Shown: positions 35,700-48,364, counted from the stretch's first letter. The stretch: DNA of 64,000 bases from Flaccisagitta enflata (GCA_965153355.1 OZ231126.1:50654001-50718000), one strand, 5' to 3'. A program made the numbers and translations. Notes: generated from the letters alone by a model not told the origin.

Positions 35700-35930
35700 T
35701 CATGACAAAATAGCGATAAGCCCTGAGATAAGGCCTAAGGCCTAAGGGAGGCATTTCCAGGCCTGAGAAGACTGATTTTAGGCTCCTAAGACTAGATTTC
35801 AGGCCTCAATAAGCTGGATTGAGACTTTGAGCCTGGGGGGGACGTACGTACGTCACGGTTAACCCCCGCGTTCCATAGGACATCGACCCTTTGTGGCCGC
35901 TGCCCCCCCCCCAAAAAAAAATAAGGGGGG
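35700..35930. mobile_element. F1 element, right part only
   Basis: A few degenerate tandem units (gatttcaggcctcaataagctgg) are followed by gttccataggacatcgaccc, tttgtggccgctgccc, and C and A runs. No left end. Confidence 0.55.
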
Positions 35931-36109
35931 GGGGAATGAAAGACGATGCATCGGCGTGTAAACTCTTGACCTGTCCAGTTCAAAATTAGGATTTAATTCG
36001 TTGCATTAACCGTCGATAAACATTTATCAATCGTTCGGTAAATGAATGGATCAATCAAGATAACCTTTTCGCTTATCGTATTCCTGATTCGACGTGTGTG
36101 TGTGTTTCT

Positions 36110-36305
<196 letters not shown>

Positions 36306-37012
36306 CCATGCTAAATCGTACATAGCCTTCAACTTTTAGCCATTTTGCTTCTCCCCCTTCCTCTCGTCTTCCTCATCCGCATCGCTGTAACCCTCGGGTG
36401 TGTCAATATGCAAAAGGTCTTCTGATCAGCTTATCATCATCACGGAGCATGAGGCCAGTAATTACAAGACACTTACCGTTTTTTTTTAAATTTTAATCAT
36501 CTTCCATTTTTTTAGCGCATGTAAAGATTGTCAAAAATATATGTACTTTTAGGGACTGTACCCAGTTTTATTGAAAATGAGACTGATATATCATTTAGAA
36601 AAATTATATTTTTTCTATTACTACGTCTTCTTGTATAAAAGCAGAAGATTTTCACTAATTTTTCACAGTATAAGGAATAAAAAACAAATGGGTTTTGATT
36701 TTTTTCCTTGTCATCAATAATCCCAGTGAAAAAAACAGCTGCACTACAATATACAAATTAGGGGCTAAAAATGGATTAAGAAAAAAACAGAAGATGAATG
36801 AAATTTGAAAAAACAAAAACGGCAAGTGTCTTAAAATTAATGTCCCAACACTCCCTGATGATGATGATCTGATCAAAAAACCTTTTGCATATTGACACAC
36901 CCGACTGTGACCCTGTTTCTCAGTGAAGATAAAAGACGCGTGAATATGAATTTAATTCTTAAATTTCAATTCTCGCCCGAAAGTTTTTTCGAATCAAATC
37001 AAGATTATTTTT
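36306..37012. other. AT-rich, internal inverted match
   Basis: A block at 36385-36450 (gtgtgtcaatatgcaaaagg, tcttctgatcag) recurs inverted at 36860-36905 (atcaaaaaaccttttgcata, ttgacacacccg). Together with ctgtaaccctcggg / ccgactgtgaccc this suggests an about 530-bp MITE-like foldback (roughly 36383-36912). No gene. Confidence 0.5.
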
Positions 37013-37200
37013 AGTCGCGTGCTACGCGACTCTATAAGCCACCCTCCGGTCCGTCCGTCCGTCCGTCCGTCCGTCCGTTCGTTTGTCCGTCCGTCCGTCC
37101 GTCCGTCCGACCGTCCTTCCGTCCGTCCGTCCGTCCGTCCGACCGTCCGTCCGTCCGTCCGTCCGACCGTCCGTCCGTCCGTCCGTCCGTAGGTCTGTCA
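37008..37200 (-). mobile_element. Helentron-like 3' end with long GTCC array
   Basis: tttttAGTCGCGTGCTACGCGACTctataag has a 7-bp stem (37014-37030) and leads into about 36 GTCC/CCGT units at 37045-37192. Orientation is minus. No matching 5' end is identified on its right. Confidence 0.75.
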
Positions 37201-37293
37201 CAAAGTCGTTTTAAAGTTTTTTTTATCGCGTTTGTCAAGTCTCTGAATGGTTAAATTTAGAGGTGTAAACAATCATTTCAAATGTCTTTTCGA

Positions 37294-37345
37294 AACAAGG
37301 CCGTATAAACGGCTACCGAAGTCGCGTGCGGGTGAGCAGGGGCAG
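37294..37345 (+). mobile_element. 5' end of helentron-like element
   Basis: aaacaaGGCCgtataaacGGCtaccgaaGTCGCGTGCgggtgagcaggggc in layout: 5' hairpin, then the 9-nt motif, then a G-rich tail. It is followed by an F1 terminus fragment (caggtcgcccaagggtaata), so it is interrupted. Confidence 0.65.
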
Positions 37346-37475
37346 TGATAAACAGGTCGCCCAAGGGTAATATGTGGTCAGCGACACCCAATGGGCAGGT
37401 CGGTGACAAAGTTGGCTTTGGTGTTGAATGCCCTTGCCTATCCTCAATCGACTAGATGCCATGTTCACGACCTCC

Positions 37476-37639
37476 TTTTTAGTCGCGGACTAGCGACTCT
37501 ATAAGAGGCTTTGTCCGTCCGTCCGTCCGTCGGTCGGTTGGTTGGTCCGTGGTGATCGAGTTGAGACAGTGCGAAAACGCGCTTTTCCGCCCCTGCCCAC
37601 CCGTCCGCGACTGGTATTGGCCGTGTATCCGGCCAAGTT
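37476..37639 (-). mobile_element. Complete helentron-like element, motif GTCGCGGAC
   Basis: Minus orientation, 164 bp. Its 3' hairpin is AGTCGC-ggacta-GCGACT (37481-37498). Its 5' motif appears on the plus strand as GTCCGCGAC at 37603-37611, followed by the GGCC...GGCC hairpin (ggccgtgtatccggcc). A gtccgtccgtcggtcggttgg core lies between. Motif and hairpin agree exactly. Confidence 0.8.
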
Positions 37640-37766
37640 CTTTGCTTTAAACCTTATCTCTATGAAACAAGCTCATGTGATTAACGTCATGTCGGACGGA
37701 AGTTTTCATAGACAAAATGTTCAAAAATGGTTTGTCAACAGAAATGCAAAAAGAAAAAAAAACATA

Positions 37767-37830
37767 AAAAACAAGGCCGGATACACGGCCAATACCAGTC
37801 GCGGACGGGTGGGCAGGGGCGGAAATGCGC
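37767..37830 (+). mobile_element. 5' end of helentron-like element
   Basis: aaacaaGGCCggatacacGGCC, then agtcgcggacgggtgggcag. It is in inverted orientation to the 37476-37639 copy and next to the (TTTTCA)n tract where the giant palindrome begins. Confidence 0.65.
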
Positions 37831-37849
37831 GTTTTAACACTTTCCAACT

Positions 37850-38113
37850 CTTTTCATTTTCATTTTCATTTTCATTTTCATTTTCATTTTCATTTTCATT
37901 TTATCTTTATTTTTATTTTTATTTTTCCATTTTCATTTTCATTTCCATTTTCATTTTCATTTCCATTTTCATTTTTCATTTTCATCTCTTATTTCCTTTT
38001 TCATTTTCATTTTTACTTTCTATTTTCATTTTCATTTTCATTTTCATTTTCATTTTCTTTTTTTCATTTTTCATTTTCATTTTCATTTTCATTTTCATTT
38101 TTCATTTTCATTT
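37850..38113. repeat. (TTTTCA)n tract, outer edge of left arm
   Basis: Imperfect hexanucleotide repeat. The partner (TGAAAA)n at 59635-59930 ends the right arm, so the palindrome boundaries fall inside this repeat on both sides. Phe-His-rich frames are artefacts. Confidence 0.95.
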
Positions 38114-38950
38114 TAAGTCGCGTGCTACGTGACTCTATAAGCCACTTTTTGGTCGGTTGGTCCGTCGGTCCATTGATCCGTCGGTCGGTCGGTCGGTCCG
38201 TAACAAAACTTTATAAAAGGCGTTTCACACAAAATAAGGACAGTTTAAATGTTTTTGAATGTTTCTACGGCATTTATAAACCTCTACAAGCCACTTTTTG
38301 GTTGGTCAGTTGGTCTGTTGGTCTGTCTGTCCGTCACAACGTTGTTTAAAGAGTGTTTCACCCAATTTAAAGACATTTTAAATGTTTTTAAATGTTTTCA
38401 TGTCATTCATACACCTCTTTGAGCCACTTGTTGGTTCATCTGTCTGTCCGTTTGTCCATTTGTCCTTCCGTCCATCCATCTGTCTGTCCATCCTGTCCAT
38501 ACATCCATGCGTCCATCTGTCTGTCCATTGGTTTGTCACAAAGTTGTTTTAAGGCTTTTTGTTTTTAGGTAAAAGGTATTTTTAAAGGTTTTAGTCTGTT
38601 CATCTGTCTGTCTGCGTGACTTTTCTGAAAGTGCCGACGCATGCGACTTAGGTCCAATGACCATGTTTATTTTCATTTTATTTTTATTTTTAGTCGCGTG
38701 CTACGCGACGTCCGTCCGTCCGTCCATCTGTCCATCCCTCCGTCAGTTGGTCCGTCGGTCCGTCACAAAGTTGTTTAGAAGGTGTTTAATATGTTTTAAA
38801 GCCATTTTAAAGGTTTTAGGGTATCAATAAGAACCGGTTGGCTAAATCAAAGGTCATTTTTGAAATTCTAGTCGGTCTGCCTGTCTGTTTGTCCGACCTT
38901 TTGTGAAAATGCCGACGCACTCGGGTCTAATGACCTTGTTTGGAGGAGAC
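38114..38950 (-). mobile_element. Helentron-like fragments with GTCC arrays
   Basis: It contains AGTCGCGTGCTACGTGACT (38116-38134, one stem mismatch), and AGTCGCGTGCTACGCGAC at about 38693, each followed by ggtcggtccgt/gtccatctgtc arrays. Repeated blocks of cgtttcacacaaaataagga and agccactttttggttgg recur about every 130 bp. Mirrored at 58790-59635. Confidence 0.6.
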
Positions 38951-38952
38951 CT

Positions 38953-39002
38953 TGTTCTTTTTCTTTTTCTTTTTCTTTTTCTTTTTCTTTTTCTTTTTCA
39001 TT
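38953..39002. repeat. (TTTTTC)n tract
   Basis: Hexanucleotide repeat; mirrored at 58735-58775. Confidence 0.95.
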
Positions 39003-39036
39003 TTATTCAACTTCTTTTTTGGCTTCTTTTTTTTCC

Positions 39037-39251
39037 TCAACAAGTGACGCGGGGTCACAATATCGTTGCGGACGGGTGGGCATGGGTATCCAACCCCCAT
39101 CCACACCCAACCTCCACCCCCACACACAAACGTACACAAAAATTATAAAAAATTCTCGTTTTTCCACTTATTTACTCCATCACCACGGACGGACCAACGG
39201 ACCAACGGACGGACAAAGCCTCTTTTAGAGTTGCGTGTCCGCAACTAAAAA
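39037..39251 (+). mobile_element. Complete helentron-like element, motif GTTGCGGAC
   Basis: The 5' hairpin aGTGACgcgggGTCAC is followed by GTTGCGGAC at 39065-39073 and gggtgggcatggg. The 3' side has a ggacggaccaacggacc array, then hairpin GTTGCG-tgtc-CGCAAC (39230-39245), then taaaaac. The 3' arm GTCCGCAAC is the exact complement of the 5' motif. Both the 5' stem (GTGAC/GTCAC) and the 3' stem differ from the GGCC/GTCGCG copies. Mirrored at 58466-58690. Confidence 0.85.
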
Positions 39252-39417
39252 CTTGACTTCACTAGCTGCAACCCTACTACACTAATCATTGACTAGATTC
39301 TGAGACTGGATGTTAATTTGGTAATCTTTTCTCCTACAGAAGTGGATTTCATAATTTCAACGGATCGTATCGAACAAGTTTTATCATTTCTGGAGTCTGG
39401 TTAAGATTCATCCCGGA

Positions 39418-39419
<2 letters not shown>

Positions 39420-39504
<85 letters not shown>

Positions 39505-39505
39505 C
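39420..39505. repeat. (TC)n tract
   Basis: About 86 bp; mirrored at 58207-58294. Confidence 0.97.
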
Positions 39506-39605
39506 GTCTTCCCCAGGGCTCGGCTAAACCCAGCGGTTCATTCCCCTAAAACCCCCGTTTTCGAGGCGAGGCAATCCTCTTCTTTCTTTTTCATCATCAT
39601 TATCA

Positions 39606-39770
39606 CTCGCATATATAAGCATGATTCTTGTTCTGTTATGCAGACAGTTTTCGGGAGAGCCTTCGGGCGATCCTGACTCTGTCTCACTCATCTGATGAAT
39701 AAAGCACCTGATATCCCAAATCTCTCGCTTATTTGCTCCCAGATGAGACGTGGCGCCCAATGGTGTCACC
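39606..39770 (+). mobile_element. LTR 3' portion and primer-binding-site-like sequence
   Basis: In order there is a TATA-like catatataagc (39610-39620), an AATAAA signal (39698-39703), then TGGCGCCCAATGG starting at 39751. TGGCGCCC is the usual start of a primer-binding site matching a lysine tRNA 3' end in many LTR elements. TATA, polyadenylation signal and primer site within 150 bp is the expected layout of an LTR end followed by the element leader. The 5' limit of the LTR is not clear and no second LTR copy in direct orientation is seen. The mirrored copy lies at 57945-58110 on the minus strand. Confidence 0.5.
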
Positions 39771-40172
39771 GATCATCTTAATTTTCAATTTCCCCTGGAC
39801 ACTGGATCGCGGAAATTAAGAAGACCACTACCCCGGACGAAAATTTCAACCCCCTGGACGATTGGACCCGGAAGAAAAGCGTGGAACCCCGAAGAAATAC
39901 TTATCATTAACGATGCATTAAAGATGCAGTCACGCTGCATTCATGGAAGACACGACCCAAAACCTCAAGCAAGTATTAATGCATTAACGATGCATTAACT
40001 TTGCAGTCGCGCTGCACTATAGGAAAACTCGGAATTAATGCAAACGCGAAAAAGCGTACACGGCATTAACGACATTACCGCGGCATTAGCGATGCGCGCG
40101 GCATTAACGATGCTCACGGCATCATTGTAAACGCGGCAATGCAACGTAACTAAGTTCAAGGTACAGGTAAGG

Positions 40173-40916
40173 TACAGGGAGTACCACGCCAAACAGGACA
40201 AAAGAAAACGATGTATCTTTGCTTCTAGAAACGAATGACGGTAAACAAAGTTCAGAAAGTTCTTAAAAACGATTTTTATATCTGTTTTTTGCCAAAGGCT
40301 CATTAAGAAAACTGAATCCCTTTGTATTGTTTAAAGCAAAGTATAGTTTTTATTTTTGTTTTTGCTTGTTTCGTTGTATATTGACAAGCATCTTTTTATC
40401 CTACTCTCATTTCCAAACAAATCTATACACAATCCTGGCAACGGTCTTGAATTAAAGATATTGAGGTAGAATTACACTTGCAAAAACGAGAAAATCAGAC
40501 AATAGGTTGTGCTCCAGACTTTTCAGAAGTTTCATTACAAAAAGTTTTATGCATCGATAAAAATTTCTGAATAACTATATTGAATGACTTGACAAAGGTC
40601 AGTGAGGGAATCCCCACCTTCAGCGTCCTAGCGTAATTGACAAACATTTCTGACCATTTCGTCATCTATATTAATACGACTTGAAAATCTGGTGGAAAAC
40701 CTTGAATTTGGATAGAAATTAGCATTTTTTGCTAAAAAAAGGCATTTTTTCATGGTTTTGCTGAGGATATATGTTAACCATGACTAGCAAAAGTCTGTAT
40801 CATTCAAAAATCGTCTGAAGTTATCTTTTAGAAACAGTTTTCAGAAATGATTTTGCACTTCTAGAAGCAAAAATACATCGTTTTCTTTTGTCCTGTTTGA
40901 TGTGATACACCCTGTA
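40173..40916. mobile_element. Mariner-type MITE (744 bp)
   Basis: The left end TACAGGGAGTACCACGCCAA and the continuing acaggacaaaagaaaacgatg are mirrored at the right by catcgttttcttttgtcctg and atgtgatacaccctgta. TIRs are about 58 bp, with TA at both borders. No transposase frame is recognised. The partner in the right arm spans about 56784-57545. Confidence 0.85.
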
Positions 40917-40984
40917 TATTCTTGAAATCGGTGAAAACCGAGTCAAGATCACCAAGTAAGTATTTTTGATTTTTTTCTTTTTTT

Positions 40985-41284
<300 letters not shown>

Positions 41285-41639
41285 GGTGAGCTTGACTATG
41301 CGAACATGAGATACATAGTCCCCTATCACTGTCGGTAACGGCCCCGTGGCTTAAAAGGCAGCAGTGGTAATATCTTATTTTGTTATTACTAATCTATCCT
41401 AACCATCATATCATCATATCATCATGTCATCAAAATCATCATATCATCAAAAGCATCATATCATCAGAGCGTCTAAAACAAAAGAAAACCAGGATTCCAT
41501 TCTCTTGAATCTCACTATCTCCTTGAATGATTCAAAACGCCATGATTCCAAATCACTGCAGAACAAAAAGAGAAAGTTGCATGGTCGTGCAACAATACGC
41601 AAACGGTGCTACATCTACAAGGAAGAGGCTCTCTCTCTT

Positions 41640-41640
41640 T

Positions 41641-41703
<63 letters not shown>

Positions 41704-41983
41704 ACAACCCGCCTCTCCCACCCCGCGCACCCCGCGACCTATCTTGGGAGATAGGCTAACCTAACGCTGCGACCCTGAACATCGCATAAACCACCGGCAC
41801 ATCCTAGACAGTGTCTAGTAGACACTTGCTGTCATCACCACTCCCTGTGTCGGGCAACAAAGATTTCTGACCCCGGCCCAGTTTAGTGAATAATTAAGGC
41901 CCGGAACCTGATGTAAACATCGCCTGCGGGCCGTCATTCTTCTCTTCTTCTTCTTCTTCTTCTTCTTCTTCTTCTTCTTCTTT

Positions 41984-42055
<72 letters not shown>
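41640..42055. repeat. TC tracts and (TTC)n around a unique block
   Basis: TC at 41640-41700, unique sequence 41701-41940 with tctagacagtgtctagtaga, then (TTC)n and TC at 41941-42052. Mirrored at 55497-55965. Confidence 0.9.
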
Positions 42056-42330
42056 TCGTCTTAAACCTAGTGAAGCGGCACCATTATTAAATAAAGTTGG
42101 CTCAACTGGAAAGCCAAATCCCTAACCATCAGTCTCACTTTGTCATCTGGACTGGGTGACAAAGCGGTGAGAACGTGGGGATCTTGCGGCGTTGACACGG
42201 TGACATGAGGGACGAATCGAAGTCCCTCAATTGAAAAAAAAGTAGCAAAATCGAAATCCAAACAAACATTCTCCACATCAGTGCGAGAAAGTCAGGCGGT
42301 TGGTCGATCTCTGCGGATCTGTTTACGAGC

Positions 42331-42413
42331 AGTATTTCTGCATCATCATCATCATCATCATCATTATCGTCGTCATAATCATCGTCATCATTATCATCAT
42401 CATCACCGTCTTG

Positions 42414-42458
<45 letters not shown>

Positions 42459-42537
42459 TCTTACACAATACACACATTTCACATTACATTAATAATAATA
42501 TTTATAACAAATAATAATACAATGAATAATATTATAG

Positions 42538-42598
<61 letters not shown>

Positions 42599-42600
42599 GC
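42331..42600. repeat. (CAT)n, (TC)n and (CA)n tracts
   Basis: CAT-rich 42339-42410, TC 42417-42454, CA 42541-42592. The partner at 54905-55210 has much longer GT and GA runs. Confidence 0.95.
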
Positions 42601-43129
42601 GCGCGCGTTTTACACAGATTTGCGTGCTTGCATTTTGAAAAAAAAAGGCCAAGTGTTGCCTAGACATACAAAAAATTGAATATCCTAATGCTCGAATCAG
42701 AATTCAGCTCCTAAGAGTAAAAACCTGTAGATAAAAACTAAAACAGCATCAAAAGTGCTGTCTTTAAAAATCTCATGTTGCGTTCAATTCGGCCCGAGCT
42801 GCGTTACCGGTTTACACGGTTAACGGTCAATCGGCTAAAGCTTTCCTTTTGTTTTCTTGTTCACTTGATTTTCTCCTTCTTTCTCTCTCTTCCTGTCATT
42901 CCTCTTTACTTGTTTCTTTTCTATATTTCTATACGTCGGTCATCCTTAATTTCGTTCCAACTTTCTCTCTCACACTCTTTCTCTATTTCGATCTCTATTT
43001 TTCCATTTCTTTTTTATCCCCTATCATTTTCTTTTACAATTTCCCCTCTGATCTGATCTGATCTGATCGCACCGACCTCGAGTGGTTGTAATCAGTATAC
43101 TTAATGAACCACATGCACACACCGGATGT

Positions 43130-43133
<4 letters not shown>

Positions 43134-43190
<57 letters not shown>
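43134..43190. repeat. (CA)n microsatellite
   Basis: About 28 units; partner (GT)n at 54298-54374. Confidence 0.97.
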
Positions 43191-43196
<6 letters not shown>

Positions 43197-43737
43197 CACA
43201 CCTTCAAACATAGACAGTAAGATTGACCGACAAACAGACAAACAGTAAGACGAACCAGAAATAAGATCCACAGAGCGACAGACAAATCGACCAAGAAAAT
43301 AACAAATCGAACGAAGATCTAAGAATCTGTTTTTCATTCCACCCTCTTAATTTGAGGCTCGGCCCAAAAACAGCTCTCCCTCCATCAAAATCCATCCGCT
43401 AAAATTGAGACTGGGTCCAATTCTCGCCTCAATCTATCTTGCTCACCCTCAGAATCAAGGGCTAGGCCAAAATTAAAAAAAAATCGCTTCCTTTTCTTAG
43501 CCAATCTCTAAATTGGAGGCTGGATCCAAACTTCTTTCATTACTCCATCCTCAAGGGACTTTCTGCGCACATCTAGGGTGCACTTGGCCTTTCTCCTTTT
43601 GAAACAAAAAGGAGGGACGTTCTGAGCCCCACCTGTTGTTAGTGTTTGTTTTGTTATTATGTGCTTTCTTTCCTTTCTTCTCTCTTCCCTTCTTTCTGTC
43701 TTTTATTTTTTTCTTTCCTATTCTTCTCCCCAACAAG

Positions 43738-44456
43738 ATGAGCCGGAAAATACGCAGATCAGTGAAAAGGTATCACCAGTGGCTGGTTGAAAGACATGGT
43801 GAATTTGGCACCTTTCAGGACTTTTGTGACAATGTTGAAGCGCGTGCCTTTGGTTCTGGTAAATTTGAAAAGGATCTGGAAGAAGAAGGCTGACTAAATT
43901 CCATGTTGCCCTCTCCCTGCGACGGCATATTGAACGCTCAAGTATTGGCGACCGATTTGTCAAGGCGCTGGAGGCCAGACAGCCTTCATCTGTTGCTGTT
44001 CTCCGTTCTCCGAAGCATCAATGACAACGGCCTCAACAGAACAAAGGAAGAAAGATTCTGGGATCAACGCCCACGGCATAAAGAAACTTAATATGGATTC
44101 GCCAAAGAGTGATGGCCTTTTATGACAGAAACCAATTGGCTGAAGCAAGTTTGAAAACACCTTTTGTAAAGAATTTGGTGTTAAATACAACGCCAAACAT
44201 CCCTCAGTGGCTGAAGGACAAACTCAGCCATTCTTCAATCACAGTGGACTATCTCCCTATTTTTCTGAAAGCTCAAATGTCCAATTTGGGTCATTTCAGA
44301 ATCATCAATCCGCCAAAATCAAAGGTGGATGACAATTACATCCGTAAGCATAGACCCACAGATATTATGTGCTTCAACTGCAGGCGGATAAATCACATAG
44401 CGCGAGAGTGCACAAGCACTCCTTTTTGCAGTCTTTTGTCCGGCAGTTGGGCATAA
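43738..44456 (+). pseudogene. Broken Gag-like frame with CCHC zinc knuckle
   Basis: An ATG at 43738 opens a basic N-terminus (MSRKIRRSVKRYHQWL). That frame closes near 43893; homology with the other arm shows the coding sense continues in another frame, and another stop lies near 44090. The last piece (44109-44456) ends with a zinc knuckle, C-x2-C-x4-H-x4-C (CFNCRRINHIAREC, 44370-44411), then a further TPFC. Zinc knuckles of this form bind nucleic acid in Gag proteins of LTR retroelements. No protease, reverse transcriptase or integrase is found nearby, so this is a decayed or non-autonomous element. A domesticated zinc-knuckle gene is the alternative. The clade is not assigned. Confidence 0.6.
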
Positions 44457-45720
44457 CAACAAGGAACATCGTGAATGGATGCAAAAAGATTCCATTCAGA
44501 AACTCAAGACAGTTGGAACAAACAAAAGTCTGAGGCTCTAACAAACTGATCTAGGCAAGGGGGCGCAGCACAAAAATACCAGGTATGCTAATCTAAGTAA
44601 GATAAAAAAAAAAAAATCCAGAAAAATTCAATCTAGGGGCATGCTAAGTTTAGTGCTGGGGACATAGTCCCCGTGTCTAACGAAGTATGAAATACCATAC
44701 TACAGTGCAGCTTGCTGGCGGAATCTGGCTGCACCAGTTACATAGTGGGGATCACATGCAAGCGCCGCTTACACCCAGGTAAATTGGCACTGGGACAGCT
44801 GAAATGACTGCCTGAGTGCCCTCTAGTGCAAGGGGCAATTAGCCACCACTGCAGGCAAGACCAATGTTAACGGTCAACAAGTGATAGCTAGGTCCTTGCA
44901 GGACCAGAACGCTGCCCGCACAGCAGACCAGAAAGGCTGGGACGTTTGACGACTGGGTCACTGAATGGTCACTCCTGTCAGTCGTGTCAGGCCCATGGCG
45001 CTCACTGACCACCATGCTACTTGGCACATGTGACCTGGAATCTCTGAAAGAGCTTGGGAAGCATGTGGGAATGATCACTGTAACCATGGCCAACGGTACA
45101 TGGCCTCGCCGAGGCTGCGCCTGGTGACTCTATCTTAGGCCAAAGAGAGAAAGCATGCCAATCGCAAGATAAAAAAATCCAGAAAACTCAATTCAGGAAG
45201 GGGGCGAGGGGTGCCCACTAAAACTTCTCTGTGCTAATTAGCTCAGGCTTTTCCTAGTCAGCCATTGTCTTCACCTAAGGCTTCCCATTCCACTGCTTGA
45301 CCAGCGTGAGCAAGACCCACTCTGGCTTCTGTTTACCGTGATTACACTTCCGCTGGTTCAAATATTTATTGCATGCACAGGTGAAGCCAGACATAAATAG
45401 TGTTGAAGTAAATTTGAAAGTTTGTAATTATGCTAATCGAGTTTACACATGAAAATGAAATATAAGACAAACACATACTTAATAAAATAATACCTATTTA
45501 TGTTTAAATTTCAGTTTAGGGGCTTGACTGTGATTTGAATACTCTGATCAAAAAAAACAATATCAATACATACAAGGTCCTTTACAACATAAAACAAAAT
45601 AAATATTTTCATCCATGACCGTGGCCCTTCAAAAAAAAAAGAAAAATGAGCCCAGGTAAAAAAAAAAAAAAAAAGTGAAATGAAAAAAATCACAAAAATA
45701 CACGTGATTGCTTAAATCAC
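44457..45720. other. Inter-element sequence, no pol found
   Basis: Downstream of the gag-like frame, all frames are short. A block bounded by tctaagtaagataaaaaaa (44592) and agataaaaaaatccagaaaa (45170) contains a direct repeat of the aatccagaaaaa-cattc-agg type. This region is the most divergent from its partner (51940-52790). Confidence 0.4.
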
Positions 45721-46275
45721 CTTATTTCAAGGAGGCTCAATTATCTTACCTTCTTAGCCCAAAAAGAAGCCATCACATACTTTTCTGACGGTTCACTATA
45801 CTGTCAAGAACAATGTCACTATTAACTACCTTAAGCTCCAAAGGTGGCTTACACCCAATCATGAGCTTCAGGTGCTCACAAACACTTAGCTCAGCATTTA
45901 TCATCTTCATGATTCCTGATCTAGTTCAATTATACCGTCAATGTTACTCACTCATCTTAGCTCAAGAGGTGGCTTACGCTTAGCCTGCTGCGGCTCATCA
46001 CCTAGCCAGCGCAGTTTATCATCTTCTGAAATCGACGGCTCAATTCACCGTCAAGAATCAATGTTACTCATTAATCATCTTTTAAGCCCAATTTGTGGCT
46101 TACAATCTTCAATCAATCTTTTAGCCCGTTAGGTGGCTCATCATCTTAATCACTTCTAGCCCAAAAGGAGGCTTATCATCTTCATGATTCTTTGACGAAG
46201 TTCAATTATACCTTCAAGAATCAATGTTACTCATCTTTAAAGCCCAAAAGGTGGCTTACAATCTCTAATCTCATT
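45721..46275 (-). repeat. Tandem repeat with AGCCCAAAAGGTGGCTTA
   Basis: Degenerate units with an agcccaaaaggtggctta half-palindrome and gttcaattataccgtcaaga blocks. The partner at 50680-51330 shows the unit clearly, at about 155-165 bp per period. Confidence 0.8.
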
Positions 46276-47565
46276 TATTTGCACGTAGCATAGCGACTGT
46301 GGCTTGGCACCATGGAACTGGTGCACAGATATTCCCTTTTGCAAGAATGCAAAGCCACGTGACTGTGGTGGGCAATCCATTTCATTAAACTCATTATCAG
46401 TCTTTTCTCTTCAAAGTCTTTTCTCTTTATGGATAATAGAGAAAGAATGTAACAATCTCTAACAGACTATTAATACATGGTTTTGGAAATCATTGAGTAC
46501 TTCCATAACTTTCCTAATATCTCTTAAACTAGATAATCTAAAAATTAGTTCAAAATCCATTGAAAATTTCCTTAAAATGCAGTTGAACAATCCCTAATAT
46601 CTTTAAATAAGATTTCTGGCTCTTACCTCCCTTCCAAAAAAAAGAAATGTTATGTTATATAATTTTTTCGCTATTTTGTCAATGACACTAATTCACAGAT
46701 CACTTCTGGCCAATGATTACTTCAATGTTCTTAAATCCACCTTTCTTTGGTATGTTGTAACAGACTTTCCCGTTAATTTCCCGTTAATTTTTCATCCAAG
46801 CCTAAGTGCCATTGATCTGTAACTCATGCATGCGAAATAACCATCTGCTCCAGTCTAGTGCCTGCCCAACTTGCCAAATCTCCTTATTGGACACTCGATT
46901 TGATCAGCAATTCCATAAAAGCTTTATGCGTCACTCACAGATCTAACCGGCTTCTGGTTTTCCATGTCTTTACATGAGTCTTGCATCCAACTGTAATTTG
47001 TCTGACAATCCCATCAGTCATTTTTTTTTCCTTCCTTTTCTTCTTATTTCACAATTCAGTCACTTGAGGCATTCCGCCAGCCTTTTTAGGGCACTCTTTT
47101 TACAACTCAAGACTTTCTAACAACATTTCTGCACGAGCTTTTCCACATCTTTCCCCTAAATACTAACACCCGTTATTAGCCATCCAGATCAGTACATCTG
47201 TCCTTCCTTTGATCTTTTGTGCGTCCTCAGTTCTCTCTGAGGCACTGTCCACAGGAAGACCTTTTTCCTGCAGCACAAAGAAAGAAAGAAACACTAACAG
47301 CACTCATAAAATCTTAAAAAATTTTTCTCGATCATTTTAATTCATTGCATTTTACTAGCTATCTGATTTTCTTTTGCTTCCTCTCCTTTTCTTAATTATA
47401 CTTTGATAACTTGGCCTACTAGTCAAAAAAAAAAAAAACAAACAAACAAAAAAAAACAAAAGATGAAAAAAAAAGCATATCGTAAAAAGGTTATTTCTTA
47501 TTTGTTAAGTCCCGCCAGATTAAAAGAAGTTTGTTGAAAGTTGTTTGTTTAAAAGTTAACAAGTC
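46276..47565. other. Arm interior, no gene recognised
   Basis: AT-rich. Mirrored closely at 49380-50660, with no protein frame over 60 codons in either arm. Confidence 0.5.
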
Positions 47566-47705
47566 AAAAAGTAAAAAAAAGTTAAAAAGTTAAAAAGTTA
47601 AAAAGTTAAAAAGTTAAAAAGTTAAAAAGTTAAAAAGTTAAAAAGTTAAAAAGTTAAAAAGTTAAAAAGTTAAAAGTTTAAAAAAAAAAAGTTAAAGTTA
47701 AAAAG
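47566..47705. repeat. (GTTAAAAA)n octanucleotide repeat
   Basis: About 15 units; partner (TTTTTAAC)n at 49215-49365. Confidence 0.97.
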
Positions 47706-47842
47706 TTAATTTCTTGTTTGTTAAGTCCCACCGGATCAAAAACATAATTTAACACTTAACATTTAACATTTAACACTTTTTCTGAAGGGTCGCGATAAAG
47801 ATAAATATATAGATTCACGATCTTTTTCCTATCTTCCATTTT

Positions 47843-47900
47843 TTAGTCCGCGTGCACGCGACTATACACTTTGCCGTCTAGGTCGGTCGGTAGGCTTCTG
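47843..47900 (-). mobile_element. Decayed helentron-like 3' end
   Basis: ttttttagtccgcgtgcacgcgact with one extra C in the stem, then a short ggtcggtcgg run. Its partner in the right arm is the intact copy at 48917-49073. Confidence 0.6.
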
Positions 47901-48364
47901 GTCACTTGTTACACTTGTTTAATAAGCATTTCTTCTGGGCATGGTCTGCTTTTTTGATAACATAATCATATTTTTAAACATTATTTACTATGACAATATC
48001 GGGATGTGTCTGTCTGCTGGTACACATCCATTGCAGTGTCCCACGCCATGAACCATACCCACACACTTAGTCGCCACCATTTTCTTACATGATATGGGTC
48101 CATTTTGATCATGTTTGACATGTGTATTAGAGTCAGTCTCACTGCTTGCTTACAGTAAAATGAACAATGGCAGAGTTTTCAGGTTAAATCTGAAAGAGTA
48201 AGAATTGCTTAGTGAAAAGTCTTGCTTTGTGACAGCCGACACGCTCTGCATGATATGGCCGTTTTATGTTCGATATAAGATTTTTGCCACATCATTTTTG
48301 GTATTTGGATGTCTTGTCAGGTTCTCCTTTAGAGATTACCTGCTGACAGTTGAATTTCGTAAAA

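Noticed and set aside
37542-38349. Phe-His-rich frames of 170-196 codons
   Set aside because: Products of the (TTTTCA)n repeat; the mirrored region gives similar frames on the other strand.
40173-40916. Transposase gene inside the mariner-type element
   Set aside because: Frames inside show no catalytic-domain motifs and run through the inverted ends.
41307-41372. tRNA-like sequence (cggtaacggccccgtggctt)
   Set aside because: No cloverleaf or B-box could be traced.
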